From contig VSNJ01000049.1 in NCBI GenBank assembly GCA_009774235.1, positions 1-24,204 of the forward strand: a stretch of 24,204 nt of DNA. Direction: 5' to 3'. The notes beneath the pieces were generated by a model, which searched no databases, was not told the DNA's origin, and worked only from the letters and a program-made list of their open reading frames with translations. Source of the DNA: Lachnospiraceae bacterium. Its GTDB lineage: Bacteria; Bacillota; Clostridia; Lachnospirales; Lachnospiraceae. Position 1 is the stretch's first letter; each line of letters opens with the position of its first letter. Positions 14,843 to 23,116 of the stretch are shown here, piece by piece. The position numbers and the translations under genes were made by a program.

Positions 14843-15217
14843 TCAGTCTTCCCTGTCCAGTCCTTCTTTTTTAACCAGGTCTTCTATTTTCTTTGACATA
14901 TTTACTCCATACTCTATTGAGTCGTCTATAATAAATGTCAGTTCTGGTGTATTGCGCAGGTTCAGTGACCTGGCAAGAAGTGAACGTATATGGGGGGCAG
15001 CGCTTTTAAGCCCTTCATGTGTTTTTTCTTTGTCTTCATCATTACCTAAAACACTGACAAAAACTTTTGCAAATTTTAAATCAGGTGTAACTTCAACTGA
15101 TACTACTGATGTCATTGGGTGTATTCTTGGGTCTTTTATTTCTCTTGAAATTATATTGCTGATTTCACGCTGGACTTCACCATTCATACGTGAATATTTT
15201 ATACTGTTCTTTCTCAT
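14843..15217 (-). CDS. rbfA: 30S ribosome-binding factor A
   Basis: A 124-residue KH-like ribosome maturation factor acting on 16S rRNA in late 30S assembly. MNGEVQREISNIISREIKDPRI, SVVSVEVTPDLKFAKVFVSVLG and a charged end with LTFIIDDSIEYGVNMSKKI are typical. The frame is open to 15313, but ATG 15217 has GGGAG 6 nt upstream and gives the family N-terminus (MRKNSIKYSRM). It lies 150 bp after infB, a gap filled with hairpins. Confidence 0.94.
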   Translation of the reverse strand: MRKNSIKYSRMNGEVQREISNIISREIKDPRIHPMTSVVSVEVTPDLKFAKVFVSVLGNDEDKEKTHEGLKSAAPHIRSLLARSLNLRNTPELTFIIDDSIEYGVNMSKKIEDLVKKEGLDRED

Positions 15218-15276
15218 AATAATCTCCCATGCCGGCTCCAGCGGCTCAAATAGTATAATGAATAAATCTGTTTTAG

Positions 15277-15362
15277 AAAAATGCTGTTTTTGCATTTTTC
15301 CTGTGTGAAGCATAATATATCTTAGGCAGTGTTTTTTGCTGCCTTAGATATATTTTTCACAC
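15277..15362 (-). repeat. Two consecutive hairpins in the infB-rbfA spacer
   Basis: The larger hairpin (15303-15362) has GTGTGAA/TTCACAC at its base and a 15-bp inner stem with one mismatch (TATATCTTAGGCAG side) around a 9-nt loop. The smaller one (15277-15299) has AAAAATGC/GCATTTTT around 7 nt. Neither is a classical terminator; processing or mRNA stabilisation are possibilities. Confidence 0.6.
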
Positions 15363-15370
15363 TTTTAATC

Positions 15371-18300
15371 TCATGTACGTGGTACTTCTACCATTATATA
15401 TGCTTCTACCTGGTCTTCAACCTTAACATCATTAAAGCCATTAAATACAAGACCACATTCATATCCAGTTGCAACTTCTTTAACATCATCTTTAAACCTT
15501 TTAAGAGAAGCAAGCTCACCTTCAAATAAAAGTTCACCTTCACGTAAAACCCTTGTCTTGCAGCCACGTACAATTTTTCCGTCCAGTACATATGAACCAG
15601 CTATTACACCTATGCCTGAAGCCTTAAATGTCTGGCGTACTTCAAGATGGCCTATTACTTTCTCTTCATACTCTGGGTCAAGCATGCCTTTCATAGCTGC
15701 TTCTATGTCTTCAATCGCATTGTATATTACCCTGTAAAGGCGTACATCTACTTTTTCTCTTTCTGAAATCTCTTTTGCTGTATTATCTGGCCTTACATTA
15801 AATCCTATTATTATTGCATTGGAAGCACTTGCAAGTGATACATCGGATTCATTAATTGCACCTACTGCCCCATGGATAATGCGTACAGCAACTTCCTCAT
15901 TGCTAAGTTTAAGAAGGCTCTGTTTTACAGCCTCAACTGAACCCTGTACATCTGCCTTTACAATAAGGTTAAGCTCTTTAATATTGCCTGCCTGTATCTG
16001 TGAGAACAAACCATCAAGTGTAAGTTTTGACTTTGTATCATCAAGAAGCTTCTCCCTGCCCTGTTCAATATAAGTTTCTGCAATATTTCTTGCTTCTTTA
16101 TCATTTTCAGTTGCCATAAATATCTCACCTGCGTCTGGTACATCATGCAGTCCAAGAATTTCTACAGGAGTAGATGGAAGGGCTTCTTTTACCCTCTGTC
16201 CTTTGTCATCCATCATTGCACGTATTTTTCCATAAGCAGAACCTACAGCAATATTATCACCTACATGCAGAGTACCTTTCTGTACAAGCACTGTTGCAAC
16301 TGGTCCACGGCCTTTATCAAGCTGTGCTTCTATAACTACACCTCTTGCTTTGCGGTTTGGATTTGCTTTCAATTCAAGTACCTCTGCTGTCAGTATAATC
16401 ATTTCAAGCAGGTTTTCAATACCTTCTTTGGTATGTGCAGATACAGGCACAAATATTGTATCACCGCCCCAGTCTTCTGCAACAAGCCCATATTCTACAA
16501 GTTCCTGTTTAACCCTCTCTACATTGGCACTTGGCTTATCAATTTTATTAACTGCTACTATAACTTCAACTCCTGCTGCCTTGGCATGGCTTATTGCTTC
16601 TACTGTCTGTGGCATTACACCATCATCAGCAGCAACTACAAGAATAGCAATATCTGTAGACTGTGCACCACGCATACGCATTGAAGTAAATGCCTCATGT
16701 CCTGGTGTATCAAGGAATGTAATACTGTTACCATTAATTTCTGTTACATAAGCACCAATATGCTGTGTAATTCCTCCAGCTTCACGTGATGTTACATGTG
16801 TTTCACGTATAGCATCAAGAAGTGAAGTTTTACCATGGTCTACATGGCCCATAACACATACTACTGGAGGACGCTGTTTCATTAATGCTTCGTCTTCCTC
16901 ATCTTCTTTAAGTATCTCTGCTATTAAGTCAACTTTTTCTTCCTGTTCGGCTATACAATTATACTCAAGGGCAATTTCTTCTGCTTCTTCAAATGTTATC
17001 TCATGGTTAAGGGTAACAACCTGGCCACGCATAAATAAATTTTTAATAACTGTTGATGCCTGCACTTTCATTGTATCTGAAAGTTCTTTTATAGTCATCT
17101 TCTCTGGAAGCACTATTGTCTTTATGCCATCTTCTGGCTCAGCAGGTTTTGCAACTGGTTCTGGCTTGATAAATGCACCCCTGCGGTCTGGGTCTTTCTT
17201 TTTACGGTTCTTTGGCTGCATAAAGATATCATTCTCTAAATCTTCCCTGTCATGCCCCTTTCCATACTTTTGTTTAGCACTTCTTGAATCCTTATTAGCA
17301 CGCTGCTGGCGTGACTGTTTTACCTCAGACTTCATAGAATCCATTGGCACTGGTGAGCCGCCTCTGTTATCTCTTCCGCCTCCACGGTTATCCCTGTTTC
17401 CACCACCACGGTTCTGGCTAAAACCTCTTCCATCCTTTGACTGGTTATTGCGGTTATCCCTGCCTCTGTTATCCCTGTTTCCACGGTTATCACCACGGCT
17501 GTCATTTCTGTTATTATCCCTGTCGTTCCTGTTGTTGTTCCTGTCATTCCTGTTATCCCTTGTATTACGCTCCTGTCCAGAGTTCCTGCGGTTATCTTTA
17601 TTATTGCCACCACGTCCGTTACCCTGGTTCTGTCCTTTGTTATCCCTGTTGTCACGGTTATTATTGCCATTATTACGGTTATTATTATTTTTATTATTAT
17701 TTTGTCCGTTTTGGTTCATGTTATCCCTTTTCCCATTTGCAGTTTCCTGCTTTAAATCATTTGAATTTTCCTTAGTTTCTTTTTCAATGCCAGGCTTACC
17801 AGCTTTTGCAGCTGTATCTGCTGTTTTCTGGCTTTCTTTTGCAGCATCTGCGCCCTTGCTGTTTACATCCTTTTTATTTTCATTTGGATTTTCCTTAATA
17901 TTTTCCTTAAAACTGCTTTTATCTTTCTGCAGGTTTTCTTTTTGTGGTTCTTTTTTCTGCACTTCTTCTTTCTGTGGCCTTTCTTTTTGTACTGTTTCCT
18001 CTTTTATTGTTTCTTTCTTTATCTCTTCTTTTAATACAGGTTTTACATCATTTTCTTCCTTAACATCCGCATTGCCTGTTGTAACTGCTTTTGGTTCTGT
18101 AGCTTTTGGTTCTGTAGCTTCTGGTTCCAGTGTATATGGCGCATTTTCCTCTTTATTCTTTTTATTAGTATTTGCTGCCTTTGGTTTGTGTTCCTGGTTT
18201 GACGTCTTATTTTGCTTAACTGGCTTGCTGTTTTTTGTATTCTCTTTTTTAGCTGCCTTTTGTGCAACTACTTTATTAAAATGCTTTAACAGAAAACCTA

Positions 18301-18442
18301 TAGCATCATCTTCTATTACACTCTGGGCACTTTTTGCTTCAAAACCATTTTCCTGTAACAATTTAACTACATCTTTACTTTTTATATCAGGAAGTTTTTC
18401 CTGCATACTTCTTGCAATATCATATATCCTCATTTTTGCCAT
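15371..18442 (-). CDS. infB: Translation initiation factor IF-2
   Basis: A 1023-residue GTPase that delivers initiator fMet-tRNA to the 30S subunit and promotes 50S joining. Residues 1-55 are an IF2 N-terminal helical module (MRIYDIARSMQEKL). About 60-420 is a long disordered linker: Lys/Glu/Pro-rich first, then an Asn/Arg/Asp/Gly-rich part (about 241-364). A second IF2N module (IKELSDTMKVQASTVIKNL) precedes the GTPase, with GHVDHGKT (532-539), DTPGHEAF and NKID (632-635). Domains II, III and the fMet-tRNA-binding IV follow (GHLEVRQTFKASGIGVIAGSYV). The start has AGGAGG 11 nt upstream and lies 16 nt after ylxQ. Total length is at the long end for the family because of the linker. Confidence 0.98.
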   Translation of the reverse strand: MAKMRIYDIARSMQEKLPDIKSKDVVKLLQENGFEAKSAQSVIEDDAIGFLLKHFNKVVAQKAAKKENTKNSKPVKQNKTSNQEHKPKAANTNKKNKEENAPYTLEPEATEPKATEPKAVTTGNADVKEENDVKPVLKEEIKKETIKEETVQKERPQKEEVQKKEPQKENLQKDKSSFKENIKENPNENKKDVNSKGADAAKESQKTADTAAKAGKPGIEKETKENSNDLKQETANGKRDNMNQNGQNNNKNNNNRNNGNNNRDNRDNKGQNQGNGRGGNNKDNRRNSGQERNTRDNRNDRNNNRNDRDNNRNDSRGDNRGNRDNRGRDNRNNQSKDGRGFSQNRGGGNRDNRGGGRDNRGGSPVPMDSMKSEVKQSRQQRANKDSRSAKQKYGKGHDREDLENDIFMQPKNRKKKDPDRRGAFIKPEPVAKPAEPEDGIKTIVLPEKMTIKELSDTMKVQASTVIKNLFMRGQVVTLNHEITFEEAEEIALEYNCIAEQEEKVDLIAEILKEDEEDEALMKQRPPVVCVMGHVDHGKTSLLDAIRETHVTSREAGGITQHIGAYVTEINGNSITFLDTPGHEAFTSMRMRGAQSTDIAILVVAADDGVMPQTVEAISHAKAAGVEVIVAVNKIDKPSANVERVKQELVEYGLVAEDWGGDTIFVPVSAHTKEGIENLLEMIILTAEVLELKANPNRKARGVVIEAQLDKGRGPVATVLVQKGTLHVGDNIAVGSAYGKIRAMMDDKGQRVKEALPSTPVEILGLHDVPDAGEIFMATENDKEARNIAETYIEQGREKLLDDTKSKLTLDGLFSQIQAGNIKELNLIVKADVQGSVEAVKQSLLKLSNEEVAVRIIHGAVGAINESDVSLASASNAIIIGFNVRPDNTAKEISEREKVDVRLYRVIYNAIEDIEAAMKGMLDPEYEEKVIGHLEVRQTFKASGIGVIAGSYVLDGKIVRGCKTRVLREGELLFEGELASLKRFKDDVKEVATGYECGLVFNGFNDVKVEDQVEAYIMVEVPRT
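17350..17720 (-). repeat. Low-complexity Asn/Arg/Asp/Gly-coding repeat inside infB
   Basis: Degenerate repeats of a CGGTTATCCCTGTT-like unit (plus-strand view) encode runs such as NNNKNNNNRNNGNNNRDNRD and RDNRGGGRDNRGG. The frame is kept throughout, so this is protein-coding low complexity and not a non-coding array. Confidence 0.85.
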
Positions 18443-18458
18443 ACGTTCCCATGACCTC

Positions 18459-18761
18459 CTAGTCCATTTTCTTCATAACTGCTTGTGCAAGGCCTTCATC
18501 AGTAATTGCCAGGGATGCACGGAACTCTTTGCCTATACAGTGTCCAAGTTCATCTTTTATTCCATGAATCCTTACCGGTATTTTGTAATACTCGCACATA
18601 TTTTTAAATTTCTTCTTTGTATTGTCCGAAGCATCCTCTGCCACAATGACAAGAGCAGCTCCTCCTGATTTCACAGCGTTTTCTGTCATAAATTCACCGC
18701 TTGCTACTTTCCCCGCCTTCTTTGCTATGCTTAGCATATGAAGGACGTTATTATTTTTCAC
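18459..18761 (-). CDS. ylxQ: Ribosomal L7Ae/L30e-family RNA-binding protein YlxQ
   Basis: A 100-residue protein of the L7Ae/L30e/S12e fold: MLSIAKKAGKVASGEF, the VKSGGAALVIVAEDASDNTKK core and YYKIPVRIHGIKDELGHCIGKE. Family members bind kink-turn RNA; the precise target of YlxQ is unsettled. The start is a GTG that overlaps the end of ylxR by 11 nt, with AAGGAG about 10 nt upstream inside ylxR, indicating coupled translation. Position between ylxR and infB is standard in Firmicutes. Confidence 0.93.
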   Translation of the reverse strand: MKNNNVLHMLSIAKKAGKVASGEFMTENAVKSGGAALVIVAEDASDNTKKKFKNMCEYYKIPVRIHGIKDELGHCIGKEFRASLAITDEGLAQAVMKKMD

Positions 18762-19041
18762 TGCCCATCATCTCCTTTTCAAGCTCCTTGTACACTTCTG
18801 CAGGAATAGTGACTTTAAGGGAACGTTCCAATGATTTGCGCTTTTCTGCTATTTTTAAACATTCCACTGAATTACATATATATGCTCCTCTGCCATTTTT
18901 CTTTCCTGTAAAATCAATTTCAATTAAATCTTCTGGGTTTTTTATAACCCTTATAAGCTCTTTCTTCTCTTTGCGCTCCCCACATCCAGTACACTGGCGC
19001 ATAGGGACTTTCCTGGTACGCATAGTATTCTTAGCTCCCAT
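18751..19041 (-). CDS. ylxR: YlxR family protein (RNase P modulator RnpM)
   Basis: A 96-residue basic protein with the YlxR signature VPMRQCTGCGERKEKKELIR near the start and GRGAYICNSVECLKIAEKR in the middle. YlxR (RnpM) has been described as an RNA-binding modulator of RNase P. AGGAGGTG lies 7 nt before ATG 19041. It lies 73 nt after nusA. Confidence 0.94.
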   Translation of the reverse strand: MGAKNTMRTRKVPMRQCTGCGERKEKKELIRVIKNPEDLIEIDFTGKKNGRGAYICNSVECLKIAEKRKSLERSLKVTIPAEVYKELEKEMMGSEK

Positions 19042-19114
19042 ACAGACACCTCCTTCTTACAATTATGTTTATTAATGCAATGCCATAGTGGACAGGTCCT
19101 GGATATATTCCTGG

Positions 19115-20224
19115 CTATAGTATGCTATATTGTTCTTCTTGCTCTTCCTGTTCTTCTTCTTGTGTTTCACATTTAATATCTATCTTGTATCCTGTAAGTT
19201 TGGCAGCAAGCCTTGCATTCTGCCCTTCCTTGCCAATTGCAAGTGAAAGCTGGTTCTCAGGTACAATAACCTTTGCTGTCTTTTCTTCTTCATCTGCTTC
19301 TACAGAAACTACTTTTGCAGGACTTAATGAATTTTCAATAAGGACTGCAGGTGAATCACTCCATGTTATTATGTCTATTTTTTCACCTTTCAGTTCATCA
19401 ACTATTGCATTTACACGGCTTCCATTTATTCCCACACATGCACCTACAGGGTCGACATTCGGGTTATCTGCTGATACTGCTATTTTGGTACGTGAACCTG
19501 CTTCCCTCGCAATGCTCCTTATTTCTACTGTTCCATCCTGTATTTCTGTAACTTCCTCTTCAAAAAGCCTTTTAACAAATTCAGGATGTGTACGTGATAC
19601 AGTAATCCTTGGTCCTTTTGGTGTATCTTTTACTTCTACCACATAAAGTTTTATATGTTCTGTAGGCTTGAACTGTTCTCCTTTAACCTGTTCGCTTTCC
19701 ATAAGTACCGCATCAACTTTTCCAAGGTTTATACAGACATTTTTACCACTGTAACGCTGTACAATTCCTGTTATTACTTCCCTCTCTTTTTCAAGATACT
19801 GTACATAAAGCACTTTTCTTTCTTCTTCACGTATTTTCTGCACAACTACCTGTTTTGCTTTCTGTGCCGCTATACGCCCAAAATTCTTTGGAGTAACCTC
19901 TATGGCAGCCACAGCACCTATATCATGTACATCATATCTAAGAATTGCTTCGGTTATTCCTATCTGCTCCGCTTCATCTACAATATCATCATCATCCACA
20001 ACCAGTTTTTCTGCAAATACTTTTACTTCACCAGTTTCACGGTTAATGTTTACTTTTATATTTTCTGATTTGCCATACTGGTTTTTACAGGCGGCCAAAA
20101 GTGAATTTTCAACAGCTTCTAATATAACTTCTTTGCTAATCTGCTTTTCTTTTTCAATCGCATTTAACGCTTCTATAAGTTCTGAACATTCATTTCTTGT
20201 AGACTTTGTCTTTCTTGCTGCCAT
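19115..20224 (-). CDS. nusA: Transcription termination/antitermination factor NusA
   Basis: A 369-residue RNA polymerase-associated factor controlling pausing and termination. The N-terminal domain (ELIEALNAIEKEKQISKEVI, then LLAACKNQYG) binds polymerase. An S1 domain follows (EVITGIVQRYSGKNVCINLGKVDAVL), then KH1 and KH2 (VDPVGACVGINGSRVNAIVDEL and LSLAIGKEGQNARLAAKLTG). The protein ends in a Glu/Gln-rich tail (EEEQEEQEEQ) without the acidic repeats of E. coli NusA, normal for Firmicutes. The frame opens at TTG 20251, but ATG 20224 has AAGGAGG 8 nt upstream. It lies 45 nt after rimP. Confidence 0.97.
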   Translation of the reverse strand: MAARKTKSTRNECSELIEALNAIEKEKQISKEVILEAVENSLLAACKNQYGKSENIKVNINRETGEVKVFAEKLVVDDDDIVDEAEQIGITEAILRYDVHDIGAVAAIEVTPKNFGRIAAQKAKQVVVQKIREEERKVLYVQYLEKEREVITGIVQRYSGKNVCINLGKVDAVLMESEQVKGEQFKPTEHIKLYVVEVKDTPKGPRITVSRTHPEFVKRLFEEEVTEIQDGTVEIRSIAREAGSRTKIAVSADNPNVDPVGACVGINGSRVNAIVDELKGEKIDIITWSDSPAVLIENSLSPAKVVSVEADEEEKTAKVIVPENQLSLAIGKEGQNARLAAKLTGYKIDIKCETQEEEQEEQEEQYSIL

Positions 20225-20269
20225 CTCTATCTCCTCCTTACTAATCCGCAAACGGATAACTTATCTTAA

Positions 20270-20767
20270 TTAAAAATCTATAGCCAGCCTGACTGTAGAA
20301 ATCTCTGCACGGGGTATTTCATAATTTTCTATAAATTCTGTTTCTACTGTAATTGTATCTTTTGTAAAGCTTTTAAGTGTACCCGTAAGCTCTTTTACAT
20401 GGACTTCTTTGCCATTCCTGCCAGCTGGCAGCTTCCTTGCTTTAAAAAATTTTATATCAACATCATTGCCTATACTGCGCCTGAAATCTTTGTCTTTCTT
20501 AAGTTTCCTTCCAAGACCTGGTGAACTTACTTCAAGTATATATGCGTCAGGTATAAAGTCTTCTTTGTCCATTATATCACTTAAAGTACGGTTGACCAGT
20601 TCACAGTCATTAATTGTAATTCCTCCCTCTTTGTCAATATAGGCACGCAAATACCAGTTTCCTGCTTCCTTTACATATTCAACATCGACAAGCTCAAAGT
20701 TATTCTCTTCCATTACTGGCTCAAGCAGTTTCTCTGTACGTGTTTCATATTCCTCACGTTTAGTCAA
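20270..20767 (-). CDS. rimP: Ribosome maturation factor RimP
   Basis: A 165-residue 30S assembly factor. FELVDVEYVKEAGNWYLRAY, IDKEGGITINDCELVNRTLS and AYILEVSSPGLGRKLKKDKD are the RimP core, followed by a small SH3-like C-terminal domain ending in RAEISTVRLAIDF. The start is a TTG: TTG 20765-20767 has GAGG 8 nt upstream and yields the family N-terminus TKREEYE, whereas TTG 20773 lies too close to it. A rare start codon would keep RimP low relative to NusA. First gene of the operon. Confidence 0.94.
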   Translation of the reverse strand: MTKREEYETRTEKLLEPVMEENNFELVDVEYVKEAGNWYLRAYIDKEGGITINDCELVNRTLSDIMDKEDFIPDAYILEVSSPGLGRKLKKDKDFRRSIGNDVDIKFFKARKLPAGRNGKEVHVKELTGTLKSFTKDTITVETEFIENYEIPRAEISTVRLAIDF

Positions 20768-20812
20768 GTACAAAACCTCTTTTCTTTATAATTTACTTAT
20801 CTTATAAATATT

Positions 20813-20842
20813 ATTATATGGTTCCAGATTGTGGTAACACAA
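20813..20842 (-). promoter_or_regulatory. Probable promoter of the rimP-nusA-infB operon
   Basis: TATAAT (20813-20818) with TTGTGT (20837-20842) at 18 bp. The -35 overlaps the T-tract of the upstream terminator. The -10 is perfect, the -35 partial. Confidence 0.55.
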
Positions 20843-20872
20843 AATTAAAGAGTGGACTGCACATCCACTCTT
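20838..20872 (-). terminator. Terminator after the chemoreceptor gene
   Basis: AAGAGTGGA and TCCACTCTT form a perfect 9-bp stem around 7 nt, followed on the minus strand by TAATTTT. It lies about 90 bp after the stop at 20964. Confidence 0.8.
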
Positions 20873-20963
20873 ACTAATAATTACCATGTTCATATGGTAG
20901 TAGTGTATCACTATTTTTTAATAAATGCAAGTGTTTTTCAACAGAAAACTAAAATCCTGGTTA

Positions 20964-22964
20964 TCATTCCTTTAACCGGAATCCTTTTACCAGCTCCTTT
21001 AGTGCTGCTGCCTGCCCAGACAGCTCATCACTGGCGGCAGCACTCTCCTGTACTGTAGCTAAATTATTCTGTACAACAATGGATATCTGGCTAATACCTT
21101 GTGTAATTTCCTCAGCGTCGGCAGCCTGCTGCTTTGTAAAATCTGCAATTCCTCCAACCAGGCTATCCATCTCATCCGCTTGTACCGCCACAGACATAAT
21201 GGATTCTGCTGTAAGCTGCACCGCCTTTACACTTTCTTCCATAGAACTTATCGTTTCTCCCAGCAAATCTGTAGTTTTTTGCGCCGCCTCTGAAGATTTG
21301 CCTGCCAATGAACGTACCTCATCTGCTACAACAGCAAAGCCCTTTCCTGCTTCTCCAGCCCGTGCTGCCTCCACTGCGGCATTTAAAGCCAGTATGTTCG
21401 TCTGGAATGCGATACCATCAATAATTTTTATAATCTTGCCAATTTCAGTTGATTTATTACTAATTTTTTGTATCACATCTTTCAGGTTTTCCATTTTCTC
21501 ATTGCTGTCTAAAAGTCCTTTCCTGACATCTTGTGAAATACTTTCCGCTTTTCCTGCTCCCTGTGCAATCTGGCTAATACTTTGGGAAACAGCACTTATA
21601 TGCCCAGCCAGGGACTCTACCTCAGACGCCTGCTCGGAAGAGCCTTGTGACAACATCATTGCACTATCAGAAACCTGTGCTGCGCCAGCAGCTACATCTA
21701 CTGATGCAGCATTTAACTGCCCCATGGTATTGTTAAGCTCTACCGAAATCGTGTCCAGGGAATTCTTAATCTTTGCAAATTCCCCACTATATTCATTTTC
21801 CAATGTAAATGCCAGGTTTCCCTCTGCAATTTCATTAAGCTTCCCAGCAATTTCATCTATGTATATTACATAATCCCTAAGACGTAACGTAACCCTGTTA
21901 AAATTATCAGCCAGTACGCCTAATTCATCTTTAGACTTATAACGTATGCCCTGTTCAAGGTCACCCTCTGCAATCCTGGTAGCCACCTGGCTTAACTCCC
22001 TGACTGGAACACCGATAATACGCCGTATCTGGACAGCTACAAGAACAGTCACCAAAACCAGTGCAGCAACTGTAACATACAACATTAAAACCGTCAGCTC
22101 CTTCAGTTCACGCAAAGCCTCGCCTTCCTGGACATAAGACACTGCAGCCCAGTTACTGTCCGGAATCTGTGCAACCTGGATATAAGTATCTTTATAAAGA
22201 GACAGCTCCATTTTCCCGGCCTTAATCTGCTTTTGTGCATACTCATATATTCCACCTTTAACCTCACCCAGCTTTTTCCCAAGGATATTATTGTCCTTAT
22301 GCCCGATAATAGTGTCTGTATGCATGTCTACTAGAAAAATCCCACCTGTATCCTCAATTTGTGTCTTGCTTACAATTCCAGAAATAGAGTCCAGATAAAC
22401 ATCAGCTGCCGCAACGCCCCTTACAGAGCCACTACTGTCCTTTAATACCCCGAAAGCCCCTACCACATATGACTGGCTGTTCTCATCAAGATATACATCA
22501 CCAAGAATAAATTCTTCAGATTCTACCCCATCCTGGTACCAGCTTCTTGAGAGTACATTAAATCCCGGTTCTGGCACAAAAGAAGCATGGTAAAGCGAAC
22601 CATCTGTTAAAGCCACATACATTCCTGCTGGATACGCCTCATTCTGGCTTGCTGTGTACTTAATATATTCCTTTATCTCTTTGGTATTCATATTTTCATA
22701 CTCTATTGTATCTCTCTGCATATTGAGTGAAACCAGAATCTTGTTCATCCATGCCTTAGTCTCCTGGATTGCCCTGTCTGTAGTTGTATGCAGGATTTCA
22801 TCGTTTTTTTCCAATAATGCATGTGACATCTGGTTATATACCACTATTAACAGTGCGCCAACTGCTATTATAATACTGGCCACAACTGCTATAAGCAGTT
22901 TCACTGTAATACCAGCTCCCCTCCTCACTGTCCTGCTAGTATATCTTTCTTTTTCTGGGTTCAT
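20964..22964 (-). CDS. Methyl-accepting chemotaxis protein with dCache-type sensor
   Basis: A 666-residue membrane chemoreceptor. TM1 is at about 15-40 (VKLLIAVVASIIIAVGALLIVV). A periplasmic/extracellular double-Cache-like domain follows (about 45-275; YPAGMYVALTDGSLYHAS, SRSWYQDG, AAADVYLDSISGIV, the last typical of Cache ligand domains). TM2 (LMLYVTVAALVLVTVLVAV) leads to HAMP, then a long coiled-coil signalling domain with the conserved tip FQTNILALNAAVEAARAGE and GKGFAVVADEVRSLA that contacts CheA/CheW. It has no C-terminal CheR-tethering pentapeptide. ATG 22964 has AGAGGA 9 nt upstream and lies after the promoter at 23023-23051, which excludes the longer frame. No other chemotaxis gene is in the window. 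The ligand cannot be read. Confidence 0.94.
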   Translation of the reverse strand: MNPEKERYTSRTVRRGAGITVKLLIAVVASIIIAVGALLIVVYNQMSHALLEKNDEILHTTTDRAIQETKAWMNKILVSLNMQRDTIEYENMNTKEIKEYIKYTASQNEAYPAGMYVALTDGSLYHASFVPEPGFNVLSRSWYQDGVESEEFILGDVYLDENSQSYVVGAFGVLKDSSGSVRGVAAADVYLDSISGIVSKTQIEDTGGIFLVDMHTDTIIGHKDNNILGKKLGEVKGGIYEYAQKQIKAGKMELSLYKDTYIQVAQIPDSNWAAVSYVQEGEALRELKELTVLMLYVTVAALVLVTVLVAVQIRRIIGVPVRELSQVATRIAEGDLEQGIRYKSKDELGVLADNFNRVTLRLRDYVIYIDEIAGKLNEIAEGNLAFTLENEYSGEFAKIKNSLDTISVELNNTMGQLNAASVDVAAGAAQVSDSAMMLSQGSSEQASEVESLAGHISAVSQSISQIAQGAGKAESISQDVRKGLLDSNEKMENLKDVIQKISNKSTEIGKIIKIIDGIAFQTNILALNAAVEAARAGEAGKGFAVVADEVRSLAGKSSEAAQKTTDLLGETISSMEESVKAVQLTAESIMSVAVQADEMDSLVGGIADFTKQQAADAEEITQGISQISIVVQNNLATVQESAAASDELSGQAAALKELVKGFRLKE

Positions 22965-23022
22965 ATTTGTTATTCCTCTTCTTTCGTTTTTAATGTGTCT
23001 TTGAATATCCATTATTTTACTG

Positions 23023-23051
23023 ATTATACACCTGTCTTTATCTATATGCAA
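23023..23051 (-). promoter_or_regulatory. Promoter of the chemoreceptor gene
   Basis: TTGCAT (23046-23051), 17-bp spacer and TATAAT (23023-23028). Predicted start near 23016, about 50 nt before ATG 22964. Confidence 0.8.
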
Positions 23052-23116
23052 TTATTTTACTGGTATGCTGGCAGCCTGGTTAATTAAAGTTACCAGAGCT
23101 AATGGATTTATATTTT

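Noticed and set aside
17350..17720. Regular direct repeats resembling a CRISPR array
   Set aside because: Repeats are degenerate, irregularly spaced, keep the infB frame, and have no unique spacers.
17124..18668. 514-codon plus-strand frame
   Set aside because: It is antisense to infB; its Leu/Ser/Phe-rich content is the complement of the Asn/Arg/Lys/Glu-rich IF-2 linker.
20882..20899. TACCAT-N6-ATGGTA dyad with nearby ACTACTACC after the chemoreceptor gene
   Set aside because: It lies in a 3' region before a terminator with no promoter in the right place, so it is not counted as a third BlaI-type site.
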